A stretch of 64,000 nucleotides of DNA from Falsiroseomonas ponticola (GTDB lineage: Bacteria; Pseudomonadota; Alphaproteobacteria; Acetobacterales; Acetobacteraceae): positions 496,001-560,000 of the forward strand of contig NZ_JAERQN010000004.1 in NCBI RefSeq assembly GCF_016805305.1, given 5' to 3'. Positions 16,495 through 24,909 of this stretch are shown piece by piece (positions within the stretch are counted from its first letter, which is position 1; each line of letters begins with the position of its first letter). The notes under the pieces were generated by a model that was not told the DNA's origin, did not search any database, and was given only the letters and a program-made list of their open reading frames with translations. A program made the translations under genes and the position numbers.

Positions 16495-17597
16495 GGGTCG
16501 CGATCGTCCATGAATGGCTCGAGACCTATGCCGGGTCCGAGCGCGTGCTGGAGCAATTGCTGGAGGTCTGGCCGGACGCCGACCTCTTCGTCGTCTGCGA
16601 CTTCCTGGCCGATAAGGACCGGCACTTCCTGCGGGGCAAGGTGCCGACGACCAGCTTCATCCAGCGCCTGCCGCGCGCCCGCCAGTGGTTCCGCTACTAT
16701 CTCGGCCTGATGCCGATCGCGGTGGAGCAGTTCGACCTCTCGGCCTATGACCTGGTGCTGTCGTCCTCGCACGCCGTCGCCAAGGGCGTGCTGACGGGGC
16801 CGGCGACCTTGCATGTCTCCTACGTCCACAGCCCCATGCGATACGCCTGGGACCTCCAGCACCAGTATCTGCGTCAGGCGCGGATGGAGACGGGGCTGAA
16901 GGGCCTGCTGACGCGCTGGCTGCTGGCGCGGATGCGCGGCTGGGACCATGCCTCCGCCGCGCGGCCCGATTTGATCACCGCCAACAGCGCCTGGATCGCC
17001 GCGCGCATCCGCAAGACCTGGCGGCGGGAGAGCACGGTGATCCACCCGCCCGTGGACATCGATGGCTTCCCCTTCGAGCCCGCCAAGCAGGACTACTATT
17101 TCGTCGCCTCCCGCATGGTGCCCTACAAGCGCATCGACCTGGTCGCCGAGGCTTTTCGTCAGTTGCCCGACAAGCGGCTGATCATCGCCGGCGACGGGCC
17201 GGAGATGGCGCGCGTCCGCGAAGCCGCGGGTGACTCGCAGAACATCGAGATCCTGGGCCGCGTGCCGCAGCCCGACCTCATCCGCCTGCTGCAGGGCGCG
17301 CGCGCCTTCGTCTTCGCGGCGGAGGAGGATTTCGGCATCGCGATGGTGGAGGCGCAGGCCTGCGGCACGCCCCTCATCGTCTATGGCCGCGGCGGCGCTT
17401 CCGACATCGTCGTGCCCGACACCACCGGCGTGCTCTTCCCCGAGCAGACCGCGCAGAGCATCCGCGACGCCGTCGCGCGCTTCGAAACCCTCGCCATCGC
17501 CCCCGATGCCTGCCGCGCCAATGCGGAACGCTTCAGCCGCGCCGTCTTCCGCGACCGCATCCAGGCGCTGGTCGCGCAGGGGCTCGCCGTCCGATGA
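16491..17597 (+). CDS. Glycosyltransferase family 4 (group 1)
   Basis: A 368-residue GT-B enzyme of the WcaI/mannosyltransferase-like group: N-terminal VAIVHEWLETYAGSERVLEQLL, conserved YVHSPMRYAWDL, the linker FVASRMVPYKRIDLV, and EEDFGIAMVEAQACGTPLI as the nucleotide-sugar E-x7-E motif. These hallmarks are common in capsule and O-antigen mannosyltransferases; the sugar is not determinable here. It overlaps the preceding and following genes by four bases each. Confidence 0.9.
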   Translation: MRVAIVHEWLETYAGSERVLEQLLEVWPDADLFVVCDFLADKDRHFLRGKVPTTSFIQRLPRARQWFRYYLGLMPIAVEQFDLSAYDLVLSSSHAVAKGVLTGPATLHVSYVHSPMRYAWDLQHQYLRQARMETGLKGLLTRWLLARMRGWDHASAARPDLITANSAWIAARIRKTWRRESTVIHPPVDIDGFPFEPAKQDYYFVASRMVPYKRIDLVAEAFRQLPDKRLIIAGDGPEMARVREAAGDSQNIEILGRVPQPDLIRLLQGARAFVFAAEEDFGIAMVEAQACGTPLIVYGRGGASDIVVPDTTGVLFPEQTAQSIRDAVARFETLAIAPDACRANAERFSRAVFRDRIQALVAQGLAVR

Positions 17598-18472
17598 TCC
17601 GCTTCAGCCTGGTCATGGCGACCCGCGGCCGCACGACCGAGATCGCCGAGTTCCTCGACAGCCTGATCGCGCAGGGCCGCGAGGATGCCGAATGCATCAT
17701 CGTGGACCAGAATGGCGACGACCGGCTGGCGGCGGTGCTGGCGCCCTATGCGGGGCGCGTGCGGCTGACGCATCGCCGCTCCGCCATCGCCAATGCCAAC
17801 CACGCCCGCAACCTCGGCCTGCGCGACGCGGTGGGGGAGATCGTCGCCTTTCCCGATGATGACTGCCTCTTCCCGCCGGGCACGCTGGCCATGGTGGACC
17901 AGGCCTTCGCCGGCGACCCGCGCCTGATGGTCCTCACCGGCCCCGCCGCCAGCCCCGAAGGCGGCCTCGGCAGTGGCCGCTGGCGCCAAGCCGGCGGGGC
18001 GATCACCGCCGAAAATGTCTGGACCAGCGTGATCGAGTTCAACCTCTGGCTCCGCCGCCCCGTCGCCCTGGCGCTGGGCGGCTTCGATGAGGGCATGGGC
18101 CCCGGCACGCCCATCGGATCGGCGGAGGGCAATGACCTCGTGCTGCGCGCGGTCGAGGCCGGGCACGAAGCCCGCTACGAACCAGCGCTGCGCGTGGTGC
18201 ATCCGGACAAGCGCCTCTCCGATGTCGCGACGGCGCGCGCGCTGCTCTATGGCCGCGGCCTCGGCTTCGCGCTGCGGCGGCATGGCGTGGCGCCCGGCGT
18301 CTGGCTGCCCTTCGCCATCCGGCCGATCGGCGGCGTCGTCCTCTCCCTGCTCAAGGGGCGGCCGCGCGATGCCGCCTACTACGCCATGACCTTCGCCGGC
18401 CGCGCCGCCGGGTTCCTGCGCGGTGACGCGAAGGATGGCCTGGTCCGCGCCCCCATCGAGGGGCAGCGCTGA
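17594..18472 (+). CDS. Glycosyltransferase family 2
   Basis: A 292-residue GT-A enzyme: SLVMATRGRTTEIAEFLDSL at the N-terminus, IVDQNGDD, a metal-binding FPDDDCLFPPG in the middle and the GGFDEGMGPGTPIGSAEGND acceptor-side motif. It is closest in style to rhamnosyl- or glucosyltransferases of exopolysaccharide loci. Its stop shares a base with the next start. No membrane segment is needed, though the C-terminal part is mildly hydrophobic. Confidence 0.88.
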   Translation: MIRFSLVMATRGRTTEIAEFLDSLIAQGREDAECIIVDQNGDDRLAAVLAPYAGRVRLTHRRSAIANANHARNLGLRDAVGEIVAFPDDDCLFPPGTLAMVDQAFAGDPRLMVLTGPAASPEGGLGSGRWRQAGGAITAENVWTSVIEFNLWLRRPVALALGGFDEGMGPGTPIGSAEGNDLVLRAVEAGHEARYEPALRVVHPDKRLSDVATARALLYGRGLGFALRRHGVAPGVWLPFAIRPIGGVVLSLLKGRPRDAAYYAMTFAGRAAGFLRGDAKDGLVRAPIEGQR

Positions 18473-19344
18473 TGAAAATCGCCATCGGCATCGCGACGCG
18501 CGGCCGCGCCGCCATCCTGGGCGAGGTGCTGGCGGAACTCCGCCTGCAATCCCGCGCGCCCGACCGCATCATCATCTGCCACGTCACGCCGGATGACGTG
18601 ACGGGCCTGGCGGAGCGCTTCCCCGCCGTCGAGTTCCTGCCCTCCCCCGCCGGCCTGCCCCGCCAGCGCAACGCCATCCTGGACGCCGCCGCCGATTGCG
18701 ACGCGGTGCTGTTCCTCGACGATGATTTCCTGCCCGCCCCCGACTACCTCGCGGTGACGGAGCGCGTGCTGGACCTGCATCCGGATTGCGTGGTCACCAC
18801 CGGCACCGTCATCGCCGATGGCGCCAAGGGCCCGGGGATCGAGGTGCCGGAAGGCCGCGCCATCCTGGCCGATGACCGGTATGAGGGCGATGCGCTGGCG
18901 GTCCAGGCGCATTTCAACGGCTATGGCTGCAACATGGCCTTCCGGATGGCGCCGCTGCGCGCCCACGGCATCCGCGTCGATGAGCAGCTGCCGCTCTATG
19001 CCTGGTACGAGGATATCGACGTGACGCGCGCGCTCGGCCGCCACGGCTCCATCCTGCGGCTGGCGGGGGCGCGGGGCGTCCACCTCGGCACCAAGTCGGG
19101 GCGCGTGGCGGGCAATCGCCTCGGCTACAGCCAGATCGCGAACCCCATCTACCTCGCCCGCAAGGGCACCTTTCCCTGGAGCCACGCCCTGCCCTCCGCC
19201 GGGCGGCACATCGCCATGAACGCGCTGCGGTCCCTGGCGCCGGAGCCGCATGTGGACCGCTTCGGGCGGCTGAAGGGCAACCTCCTCGCGCTGTGGGATC
19301 TGCTGCGCGGGCGGGCGCATCCCATGCGGATCATGGATCTCTAG
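18472..19344 (+). CDS. Glycosyltransferase family 2
   Basis: A 290-residue GT-A enzyme beginning KIAIGIATRGRAAILGEVL. The metal motif is FLDDDFLPAPDYL and the acceptor-side region contains NGYGCNMAFR and WYEDIDVTRALGRHG. It is the last transferase of the operon and abuts the YdcF-like gene, which begins at its final base. Sugar and linkage are unknown. Confidence 0.88.
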   Translation: MKIAIGIATRGRAAILGEVLAELRLQSRAPDRIIICHVTPDDVTGLAERFPAVEFLPSPAGLPRQRNAILDAAADCDAVLFLDDDFLPAPDYLAVTERVLDLHPDCVVTTGTVIADGAKGPGIEVPEGRAILADDRYEGDALAVQAHFNGYGCNMAFRMAPLRAHGIRVDEQLPLYAWYEDIDVTRALGRHGSILRLAGARGVHLGTKSGRVAGNRLGYSQIANPIYLARKGTFPWSHALPSAGRHIAMNALRSLAPEPHVDRFGRLKGNLLALWDLLRGRAHPMRIMDL

Positions 19345-20141
19345 TGGAGAGCGTCACCTTCATCGCCTCCAAGGCGCTGTGGATGGTGCTGGCGCCGAAC
19401 ACGGCGGCGCTGCTGCTGGCGCTGCTGGGCCTGGCGCTGGTGTGGCGCGGCCGTCGCTTCGGGCGCTGGCCGCTTCTGCTCGGCCTCGGCTGGTATGCGC
19501 TGGTCTTCGCCACCCCGATCGCCGCCTGGCTGACCGTGCCGCTGGAGACCCGCTTCAGCCGCCCCGCCACCCTCCCTGGCCCCGTCACCGGCATCGTCGT
19601 GCTGGGCGGCGCCGTGGACCAGGAGATGACGCAGCACCACGGCATCCCGGCGCTCAACGGCGCGGCGGAGCGGATGACGGAGGCCGTGGCCCTGGCCCGC
19701 CGCCACCCCGGCGCCCGCCTGCTCTTCACCGGCGGATCGGCCGCCATCATCGCCGGCGGCCCGACCGAGGCCGATACCGCGCGGATGCTCTTCACCGATC
19801 TCGGCGTGCCCGCGGATCGCCTGGTCTTCGAGAGCGAAAGCCGCAACACGCATGAGAATGCGGTGCTGTCCTTCCGCGTCGCGCAGCCGAAGCCCGGCGA
19901 GACCTGGCTGCTGGTGACCTCCGCCAGCCACATGCCGCGATCCATGGGCGTCTTCCGCCAGGCCGGCTGGACCATCACGCCCTGGCCCGTGAACTACACG
20001 ACCATGGGGGGCTATGGGCTCGACTATTTCGGCCCCTTCCCGACGCGGCTGAACCAGGCGGAATGGGCGCTGCGGGAGTATGTGGGCCTCGTCGCCTACC
20101 GGCTCATGGGCCGGACGAACGCGCTGTTCCCAGCGCCCTGA
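19344..20141 (+). CDS. YdcF/ElyC-family protein (DUF218)
   Basis: A 265-residue protein starting with GTG at the last base of the previous stop. Two N-terminal membrane segments are followed by a DUF218 domain (PF02698): GIVVLGGAVDQ, LLFTGGSAAI, ESESRNTHENA and LLVTSASHMPRSMGVFR. ElyC of E. coli belongs to this family and affects undecaprenyl-phosphate recycling and envelope integrity. Position at the end of a polysaccharide operon is consistent with a lipid-carrier role (inference). It ends four bases before the convergent LysR gene. Confidence 0.85.
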   Translation: MESVTFIASKALWMVLAPNTAALLLALLGLALVWRGRRFGRWPLLLGLGWYALVFATPIAAWLTVPLETRFSRPATLPGPVTGIVVLGGAVDQEMTQHHGIPALNGAAERMTEAVALARRHPGARLLFTGGSAAIIAGGPTEADTARMLFTDLGVPADRLVFESESRNTHENAVLSFRVAQPKPGETWLLVTSASHMPRSMGVFRQAGWTITPWPVNYTTMGGYGLDYFGPFPTRLNQAEWALREYVGLVAYRLMGRTNALFPAP

Positions 20142-20145
20142 CGCC

Positions 20146-21003
20146 TCACGCCGCCGCCACCAGGCACTCGCGAAACGCTTCCACCATCCGCGACGGCGCC
20201 CGGCTGCGGGAGACGACCATGGTGACCGCGAGCGGCATGCGCGGCCGGATCGGCCTTGTCGCCAGCCCCTGCGCCCGCGCCTCCGCCAGCCCATAGCCAT
20301 CCAGCAGCGCGATCCCCGCCCCCGCGCGCACCAGCGCGCAGGCGATGCTGGATTGGGAGACCTCGATCGCGATGCGCGCCTCGCCCAGCGCCGCGCCCAC
20401 GGGCTGCTGCGGGCTCAAGGAGATCACCGCCTCCCCCTCCAGCTCCGCCAGCGCCAGGCTGCGCTTCGCGGCCAGGCGGTGCCCCGGCGGCAGGGCGCAG
20501 CCGATCTCGGAGGTGCAGAGCAGCGTCGCCTCCACCCGCGCATCGCCGGTACCGCCGAGGATGACGGCCAGGTCCGCGCGGTGGTCCGCCACCTGGTTCA
20601 CCGCCTCCAGCGCCGTCGTCGCGCGCAGCCGCAGCATCACGCCCGGCCGCCCGGCGCGGAAGGCCTGGATGGCGCGCGGCAGCAGGGCGGTGGCCAGCAC
20701 CGGCACGGCGGCCACGGTGAAGCGCCCGCTGCGCCCCGCCCGCAGCGCCGCCGCCAGCCTCTCCACGCCGCCGATCGCGGCGAAGGCGCCCATCAATTCG
20801 GGCAGCAGCGCATGCGCCTCCGCCGTCGGCACCAGCCGGTTGCGGTCCCGCGCGAAGAGGGCGAAGCCGAGCCGCGCCTCCGCCTGGCGCAGCATCTTGC
20901 TGGCCGCGGGCTGGGACATGCCGAGCTGAAGCGCCGCGCCCGTCACGCCCCCCGCCTCCATCACCGCGCGGAAGACCTCCAGCTCCCGCAAATTCAGCCC
21001 CAT
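20146..21003 (-). CDS. LysR-family transcriptional regulator
   Basis: A 285-residue protein: N-terminal winged helix (LRELEVFRAVMEAGGVTGAALQLGMSQPAASKMLRQAE, here given as LRELEVFRAVMEAGG and TGAALQLGMSQPAASKML) and a substrate-binding domain with AVPVLATALLPRAIQAF and ADLAVILGG. ATG 21003 or ATG 21009 may be the start. It diverges from the enolase-superfamily gene over a 90-bp gap, the classical arrangement for a LysR activator of a catabolic operon. The inducer is unknown, perhaps the substrate of that enzyme. Confidence 0.88.
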   Translation of the reverse strand: MGLNLRELEVFRAVMEAGGVTGAALQLGMSQPAASKMLRQAEARLGFALFARDRNRLVPTAEAHALLPELMGAFAAIGGVERLAAALRAGRSGRFTVAAVPVLATALLPRAIQAFRAGRPGVMLRLRATTALEAVNQVADHRADLAVILGGTGDARVEATLLCTSEIGCALPPGHRLAAKRSLALAELEGEAVISLSPQQPVGAALGEARIAIEVSQSSIACALVRAGAGIALLDGYGLAEARAQGLATRPIRPRMPLAVTMVVSRSRAPSRMVEAFRECLVAAA

Positions 21004-21038
21004 AACCATCCGTCTATGATCCCGGCCATCCCGGCTAT

Positions 21039-21067
21039 TTGACAGAATGGCCGCCGCTTCGCACCGT
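21039..21067 (+). promoter_or_regulatory. Candidate promoter of the enolase-superfamily/Bug operon
   Basis: A perfect -35 hexamer TTGACA (21039-21044) is followed after 17 bases by a poor -10 (CACCGT, 21062-21067). A weak -10 with a good -35 suits a promoter that needs the divergently encoded LysR activator. Confidence 0.35.
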
Positions 21068-21086
21068 CCGCCGCAACGACGGACGG
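21064..21086 (+). promoter_or_regulatory. Leader hairpin overlapping the ribosome site
   Basis: CCGTCCG (21064-21070) pairs perfectly with CGGACGG (21080-21086) around a 9-base loop. The 3' arm runs into GGAGGA (21085-21090), the Shine-Dalgarno sequence of the GTG start at 21094, so the stem could limit translation. Confidence 0.45.
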
Positions 21087-21093
21087 AGGAAGC

Positions 21094-22239
21094 GTGAAGG
21101 TCATCGGCATCAGGGGATTCCTCGTGGGCTTCGCGCCCCGCCCCGCCCTCGGCAACGCCGCCACCTTCATCCGGCGGCGGGAGGTGCTGCTGGTGCAGCT
21201 GACCGGGGAGGACGGCACGACGGGATGGGGGGAGGCCTTCAACGCCCCCGCCGCCGCCGCCGCGCTGATCCGCACGCGCATGGCCCCCTTGGTGCTGGGC
21301 CAGCCGGCGGAGGCGATGGGCCGGATCTACAACGCCATGCTCGGCACGCTGGGATATGACCGGCGCGGCGCGGGCATGATGGCGATCTCCGCCATCGACA
21401 TGGCGCTGCATGACCTGGCCGCCCGCGCGCGGGGCATCAGCGTGGCGCGGATGCTGGGCGGCGCGCTGCGCGACCGCATGCTGGCCTATGCCAGCGGCCC
21501 CTTCATCGCGGAGGGCCCGGACCCCTATGGCGCCTATCCCGCCCAGCTGGATGCGCTGCTGGCGCGCGGCTTCCGCGCCATCAAGCCCCGCGTCGGCGTG
21601 GCCCCCCGCGCCGATGGCGCCGTGATGCGCGCCATGCGCCGGCAGGCCGGGCCCGACACGGCGCTGATGGTCGATATCAACCAGGGCTACACGGTCGGCG
21701 CCGCGCTCGACAGCCTCCGCCACATGGAGGAAGCGGACCTGCTCTGGGTGGAGGAGCCCCTCCAGCCCGAGGATATCGGCGGCTACCAGGCGGTCGCCGC
21801 CGCCGCGCGCTGCGCCATCGCGGGCGGGGAGGCGCTGGCCAGCCTGGCCGGGTTCCGGGACTTCCTGGTGGCGCGGACCTTCTCCGTCCTGCAGCCGGAC
21901 ATGGCGGTCTGCGGCGGCTTCACCGGCTTCCGGCGCATCCTGGCGCTGGCCGATGCCTTCGACGTGCCGGCCATGCCGCATGTCTTCGGCAGCCTGGTGA
22001 ATGCCCATGCCGCGCTGCAGATGGGCGCGCTGATCGGTGCGCGGCGCGGCGGCGGGCCCGCGCCCTATCCCTTCATCGAGGTCGATGTCACGCCGAACCC
22101 GCTGCTGACGCTGCTGGGCCCGGTCGAGCCCGGCGCCGATGGCTGCATCGCCGTGCCGGATGCGCCCGGCCTCGGCTTCGACCTCGCGCCGGAACGGCTC
22201 GCGCCCTTCGTCACCGACCATTGGGAGATCACGCCATGA
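21094..22239 (+). CDS. Mandelate racemase/muconate lactonizing enzyme family protein (enolase superfamily)
   Basis: A 381-residue enzyme with an N-terminal capping domain and a modified TIM barrel. The metal ligands are D194 (DIN), E220 (VEEPL) and E246 (GGEAL); the D269-H296 dyad and K164 (KPR) complete the active site of the mandelate-racemase subgroup, which abstracts the alpha-proton of a carboxylate, often a sugar acid. K-x-R replaces the common K-x-K. GTG 21094 has a strong GGAGGA. Its stop overlaps the start of the following Bug protein gene (ATGA), suggesting that protein binds the substrate. Confidence 0.9.
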   Translation: MKVIGIRGFLVGFAPRPALGNAATFIRRREVLLVQLTGEDGTTGWGEAFNAPAAAAALIRTRMAPLVLGQPAEAMGRIYNAMLGTLGYDRRGAGMMAISAIDMALHDLAARARGISVARMLGGALRDRMLAYASGPFIAEGPDPYGAYPAQLDALLARGFRAIKPRVGVAPRADGAVMRAMRRQAGPDTALMVDINQGYTVGAALDSLRHMEEADLLWVEEPLQPEDIGGYQAVAAAARCAIAGGEALASLAGFRDFLVARTFSVLQPDMAVCGGFTGFRRILALADAFDVPAMPHVFGSLVNAHAALQMGALIGARRGGGPAPYPFIEVDVTPNPLLTLLGPVEPGADGCIAVPDAPGLGFDLAPERLAPFVTDHWEITP

Positions 22240-23198
22240 AGCGCCGCGCCCTGCTGGCCGCCGCCGCGGCTTCCGTGCCGTCCCTCGCGCTCGCCCAGGC
22301 CTGGCCGACGCGGCCGATCCGCCTCGTGGTCCCCTACCCGCCCGGCGGCGCCAGCGACATCACGGCGCGGCTGCTGGCACAGGACCTGTCGGGCGTGCTG
22401 GGCCAGCCCGTGGCGGTGGAGAACCGCGGCGGCGCGGCCAGCATCACCGGCACCCAGGCCGTCGCGACCGCGGCGGCGGATGGGCACACGCTCGGCGTGG
22501 TGGATACCGCCTTCGTGGTGAACCCCGCCCTGTTCGGCGCCCGCCTGCCCTATGACACGCTGCGCGACTTCACGCCGGTGTCGCTGCTGGTGCGCGCGCC
22601 CCTCGCGCTGGTGGTGCCCGCCGCCGCGCCCTGGGCCGATGTGGCGGCGCTGGTGGCGGAGGCGCGCGCCAGGCCGGAACAGCTCTCCTTCGGCTCCGCC
22701 GGCAACGGCACCGCCGTGCACATGGCGGGCGAGCAGTTCCGCCAGGCCGCGGGCTTCACCTACCTCCATGTGCCCTATCGCGGCGGCGGGCCGATGATCA
22801 CGGACCTGCTGGCCGGCCGCGTGCAGATGGCCTTCGGCACCGTGCCCGCCATCGCGGAGCATGTGCGCGCCGGGCGGCTGCGGGCGCTGGCCATCACCGG
22901 CGCCGCGCGATCCGCCCTGCTGCCAGCGGTGCCCGCCATGGCGGAGGCCGGGCTGCCCGCGGTGGATGCGGCGCTGATCAACGCCCTGGTCGGCCCCGCC
23001 GGCCTGCCCGCCCCGGTGGTGGACCGGCTGGCGGAGGCCGCGCGCGGCGTCATCGCGGGTGCGGCCATCCGCTCGCGCCTCGCCGAACTGGGCTTCGATC
23101 CCGTGGGCGGCACCCCGGCGGAGCTGCGCGCCAGCCTGGCGGCCGAGATCCCGCGCTGGGAGGCGATCGTGCGGGCCGGCGGCATCACGCCGGACTGA
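22236..23198 (+). CDS. Tripartite tricarboxylate transporter substrate-binding protein (TctC/Bug family)
   Basis: A 320-residue exported binding protein. A signal peptide (KRRALLAAAAASVPSLALAQ) is followed by WPTRPIRLVVPYPPGGASDI, the Bug-family entrance motif, and the second half carries HVPYRGGGPMITDLLAG and VPAMAEAGLP. Bug proteins bind small carboxylates in the periplasm for TctAB or act as sensors. It is translationally coupled to the enolase-superfamily gene. No TctA or TctB membrane gene is near. Confidence 0.9.
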   Translation: MKRRALLAAAAASVPSLALAQAWPTRPIRLVVPYPPGGASDITARLLAQDLSGVLGQPVAVENRGGAASITGTQAVATAAADGHTLGVVDTAFVVNPALFGARLPYDTLRDFTPVSLLVRAPLALVVPAAAPWADVAALVAEARARPEQLSFGSAGNGTAVHMAGEQFRQAAGFTYLHVPYRGGGPMITDLLAGRVQMAFGTVPAIAEHVRAGRLRALAITGAARSALLPAVPAMAEAGLPAVDAALINALVGPAGLPAPVVDRLAEAARGVIAGAAIRSRLAELGFDPVGGTPAELRASLAAEIPRWEAIVRAGGITPD

Positions 23199-23213
23199 CC
23201 GCGCGCCCAGGCG

Positions 23214-24767
23214 CTACCGCGCCCGGTAGATCTCCACCGGCCCGCGATACTCCGCGACCGTCGCGAACAGCTCGTAGCCCTGCTCCACCGCCGCCATCAC
23301 CTGCGCGGCGGCGGCGGGGCGCATGGTGTGCATCCAGCCGCGATCCACCACGATGACGCGGGGGCGGGAGGCGAGGACGCGCACCAGCTCGGCCTCCGTG
23401 TTCGTGTCCGACAGATCCTCGAACACGCCGGTCAGGTGCGCGGGGAAGGGAAAGCGGGTGGAGAGCCGGGCGCCGGAGATGACATAGACGCTCGGGTGGT
23501 AGTTCGCGATGAAGGCGTCGCCGCCCGGCCCCGCGGCCTCCGCCACCTTGGCCGAGACCAGGCGGACGGGATCGGGGTGCATCAGCCCCGGGCCGCGTTC
23601 CAGCCGGCCCGTCGCCTCCATCAGCCAGGCCTGGGCGGCGATGGCGCCGACCACGGCGATGAAGGCGATGCGCGCGCGGTCAGGCCGCGCCAGCGCCTGC
23701 GCGATCCACCAGGCGCCGATCGAGGCCAGCAGCGCCAGCGGCGGCAGCCAGAGCAGGAAGTAATGGGCGAAGAAGAAGCCCGGCCCCGCGATGGCGGCGG
23801 AGGTCACGGCGAACCACACCACCCCCGCGCCGGTCAGCAGCACCACCGGCCCCGGCGCCCAGCGCGGCCGCCAGGCCACGACCGCCACCAGCGCCGCGCC
23901 GAAGGCGAGCCCGAGCTGCAGCGCCGCCGCGCCGATCCGCCGCGCGGCCTCCGCCCCCTCGATCCGTTCCAGCGAATAGCGGAAGGGCGCCATGAGCGAC
24001 CCGTCCAGGTACTGGTCGAGCCAGCCCTGCGTCCAATAGACGAAGCCCGCCAGGACGAACGGGAAGGCGCAGAGCCCCGCATAGGCCAGCGCCATCAGCG
24101 CCGCCCGCCGCCAGGGCAGCACGCCCCGCAGCAGCGCCGGCAGCACCAGGATGAGGAAGGCGAGCGAGCCTTCCGGCACCACCACCTGCTTCACCACCAG
24201 CGCCGTGCCGATCAGCAGCCCCATGGCGACCAGCGGCGCCCAGCCCGGCGCGCGCGGCGCGGGGCCCACGGCCTGCGCCGCCCCCCTGATGGCCAGCGCC
24301 ATGCTGCCCGCGACGAAGGGGGCGATCAGGATCTCCGTATTGGTGCAGAGCCCGCCCAGCAGCACGGACAGCGCGGCATAGACGACACCCGCCCCCATCC
24401 CGATCCGCCGCGGCGCCCCCGCCGCCCGCGCCGCGCCATACAGCGCGCAGGCGGTCGCGGCGACGCAGATCATGCCGAGCAGCCGCACCGCCTCCACCGA
24501 GACGCCGAAGGCCAGGAAGGCCAGGGCGAACATCGCCGGCGCGCCGATCGGGTGCATGTCCCAGGCCGCCACCAGCGGCCAGCCGCCATTCAGCCATTCC
24601 CGGGCCTGGACGAGGTAGAGCCCCTCATCCGTATCGACCACGGCGGGGACAAAGCTCGTCATCCGCAGCGCCGCCGTCGCCACCAGGATGAGCAGGATCG
24701 CGCCCGCATCGCCGATCAGGGGCGAGCGGGTGCGGGTGGGCGCGTAGAAACTCTGGCCGTCGGGCAT
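23214..24767 (-). CDS. Glycosyltransferase family 39-like polytopic membrane protein
   Basis: A 517-residue protein with about ten or more membrane segments. The first periplasmic loop contains VVDTDEGLYLVQAREWL, with the paired acidic residues of the PMT_2/GT39 (ArnT-like) family that moves sugars from polyprenyl phosphates to acceptors. A soluble C-terminal domain (about 390-517) follows. It sits apart from the polysaccharide block and is convergent with the Bug gene (15-base gap). The acceptor is unknown. Confidence 0.8.
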   Translation of the reverse strand: MPDGQSFYAPTRTRSPLIGDAGAILLILVATAALRMTSFVPAVVDTDEGLYLVQAREWLNGGWPLVAAWDMHPIGAPAMFALAFLAFGVSVEAVRLLGMICVAATACALYGAARAAGAPRRIGMGAGVVYAALSVLLGGLCTNTEILIAPFVAGSMALAIRGAAQAVGPAPRAPGWAPLVAMGLLIGTALVVKQVVVPEGSLAFLILVLPALLRGVLPWRRAALMALAYAGLCAFPFVLAGFVYWTQGWLDQYLDGSLMAPFRYSLERIEGAEAARRIGAAALQLGLAFGAALVAVVAWRPRWAPGPVVLLTGAGVVWFAVTSAAIAGPGFFFAHYFLLWLPPLALLASIGAWWIAQALARPDRARIAFIAVVGAIAAQAWLMEATGRLERGPGLMHPDPVRLVSAKVAEAAGPGGDAFIANYHPSVYVISGARLSTRFPFPAHLTGVFEDLSDTNTEAELVRVLASRPRVIVVDRGWMHTMRPAAAAQVMAAVEQGYELFATVAEYRGPVEIYRAR

Positions 24768-24855
24768 GGGGCCTCACGCGGGCGTGAATTCTCCGCCCAC
24801 CCACCCTTCCCAGAGCGCGCGGGCGGATGCAACCCCGCTTCCGTTCAACCTTGGT

Positions 24856-24878
24856 CCCGCCGCATGGCGCCGGGCGGG
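24856..24878 (-). terminator. Candidate hairpin terminator after the leftward Bug gene
   Basis: CCCGCC (24856-24861) and GGCGGG (24873-24878) can pair around an 11-base loop, 32 bases beyond the stop of the leftward Bug gene. There is no U-run, so this is a GC stem only. Confidence 0.35.
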
Positions 24879-24909
24879 CGCGACTGCGGCGGGGGGAAGG
24901 CAGCCGCCC

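Noticed and set aside
21004..22221. Apparent fusion of LysR with a long upstream domain
   Set aside because: The extension is antisense to the enolase-superfamily gene; the LysR winged helix begins right at 21003-21009.
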